Source: Lachnospiraceae bacterium (lineage in GTDB: Bacteria; Bacillota; Clostridia; Lachnospirales; Lachnospiraceae). Taken from it: DNA of 12,246 nucleotides. Below are positions 12,135 to 12,246 of this stretch, in pieces. The stretch is from assembly GCA_004552595.1 (NCBI GenBank), contig SFNX01000102.1:1-12246 (forward strand), given 5' to 3'. The first letter of the stretch is position 1; every line of letters begins with the position of its first letter. The translations under genes and the position numbers were made by a program. The notes below the pieces were generated by a model. It was given only the letters and a program-made list of their open reading frames with translations, ran no database searches and was not told the DNA's origin.

Positions 12135-12246
12135 ATGAAAGTTATTGGTTTAAGCTACATTACGTTATTAATTTATCCAATACTTGCAGTGATTTTGCTA
12201 TTTGGATTTAAGAGGGCGAAAAAGGGAGAATTTAACGAAGAGTGGA
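12135..12246 (+). CDS. Partial gene: N-terminus of a probable acyltransferase-family membrane protein
   Basis: Only 37 codons are inside the window. The product starts MKVIGLSYITLLIYPILAVI, a membrane helix, then a basic turn and KKGEFNEEW. The same layout, one helix followed by KKNEFNED, begins the acyltransferase at 7794, where the acyltransferase-3 core follows directly. I infer a paralogue, but the diagnostic region lies outside the window. The ribosome site is duplicated immediately upstream. Confidence 0.55.
   Translation, partial: MKVIGLSYITLLIYPILAVILLFGFKRAKKGEFNEEW

Overview
The window looks like a low-GC Clostridia chromosome, most likely a Lachnospiraceae member of the Butyrivibrio/Roseburia type. 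The AT-rich intergenic regions, strong AGGAGG-type ribosome binding sites, a CIRCE-controlled small heat-shock gene, a short Clostridia-style chemoreceptor, an acyltransferase carrying a DUF6273-like ectodomain and a stand-alone DUF2156 protein all point that way. The assignment is inference from gene content, because there is no rRNA or tRNA to anchor it.

Left part (1-2800) looks accessory. On the minus strand lie a calcineurin-like metallophosphoesterase (230-1213) and, 83 bp downstream, an unlisted 32-residue Cys-containing peptide gene (48-146). A further strong Shine-Dalgarno sits at the very edge of the window for a next gene outside it. On the plus strand is the decayed C-terminal end of a Tn916-type tyrosine integrase (about 1270-1505), directly followed by a promoter and an overlapping two-gene cassette. 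That cassette encodes a coiled-coil protein plus an AbiEii/DUF6036-like nucleotidyltransferase (1575-2796), a plausible toxin-antitoxin or defence pair.

Middle part (2800-7310) is housekeeping-like: an AGE/YihS-type sugar isomerase (2959-4158), a convergent TrmH/SpoU RNA methyltransferase (4155-4961, start revised), a methyl-accepting chemotaxis protein with an unusually short second membrane segment (5167-6567), and hsp20 (6753-7235). The hsp20 promoter -35 box lies inside the spacer of a CIRCE operator. A clear terminator closes the gene.

The 558-bp gap from 7236 to 7793 is not empty. It holds a perfect 12-bp-arm inverted repeat, a candidate promoter, three tandem micro-ORFs (17, 10 and 9 codons) each preceded by a Shine-Dalgarno, and a strong GNRA-loop terminator: a compact self-contained transcript of about 225 nt. 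It is followed by a 13-bp-arm hairpin that would bury the ribosome binding site of the next gene, a 640-residue membrane acyltransferase fused to a DUF6273-like extracellular domain (7794-9716).

Right part (9717-12246): a possible 40-codon one-helix membrane ORF, five helically phased AT-rich repeats in front of a good promoter, and an unlisted 51-residue acidic protein gene (9977-10132) with its own terminator. Then come a DUF2156 protein whose C-terminal GNAT domain has decayed by deletion and frameshift (10238-11546), a bidirectional terminator, a convergent zinc-ribbon membrane protein (11597-12016), and the first 37 codons of what looks like a second acyltransferase paralogue (12135 to the edge).

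The least explained items are the micro-ORF transcript, the ribosome-site hairpin, the Cys peptide at the left edge and the nucleotidyltransferase cassette.
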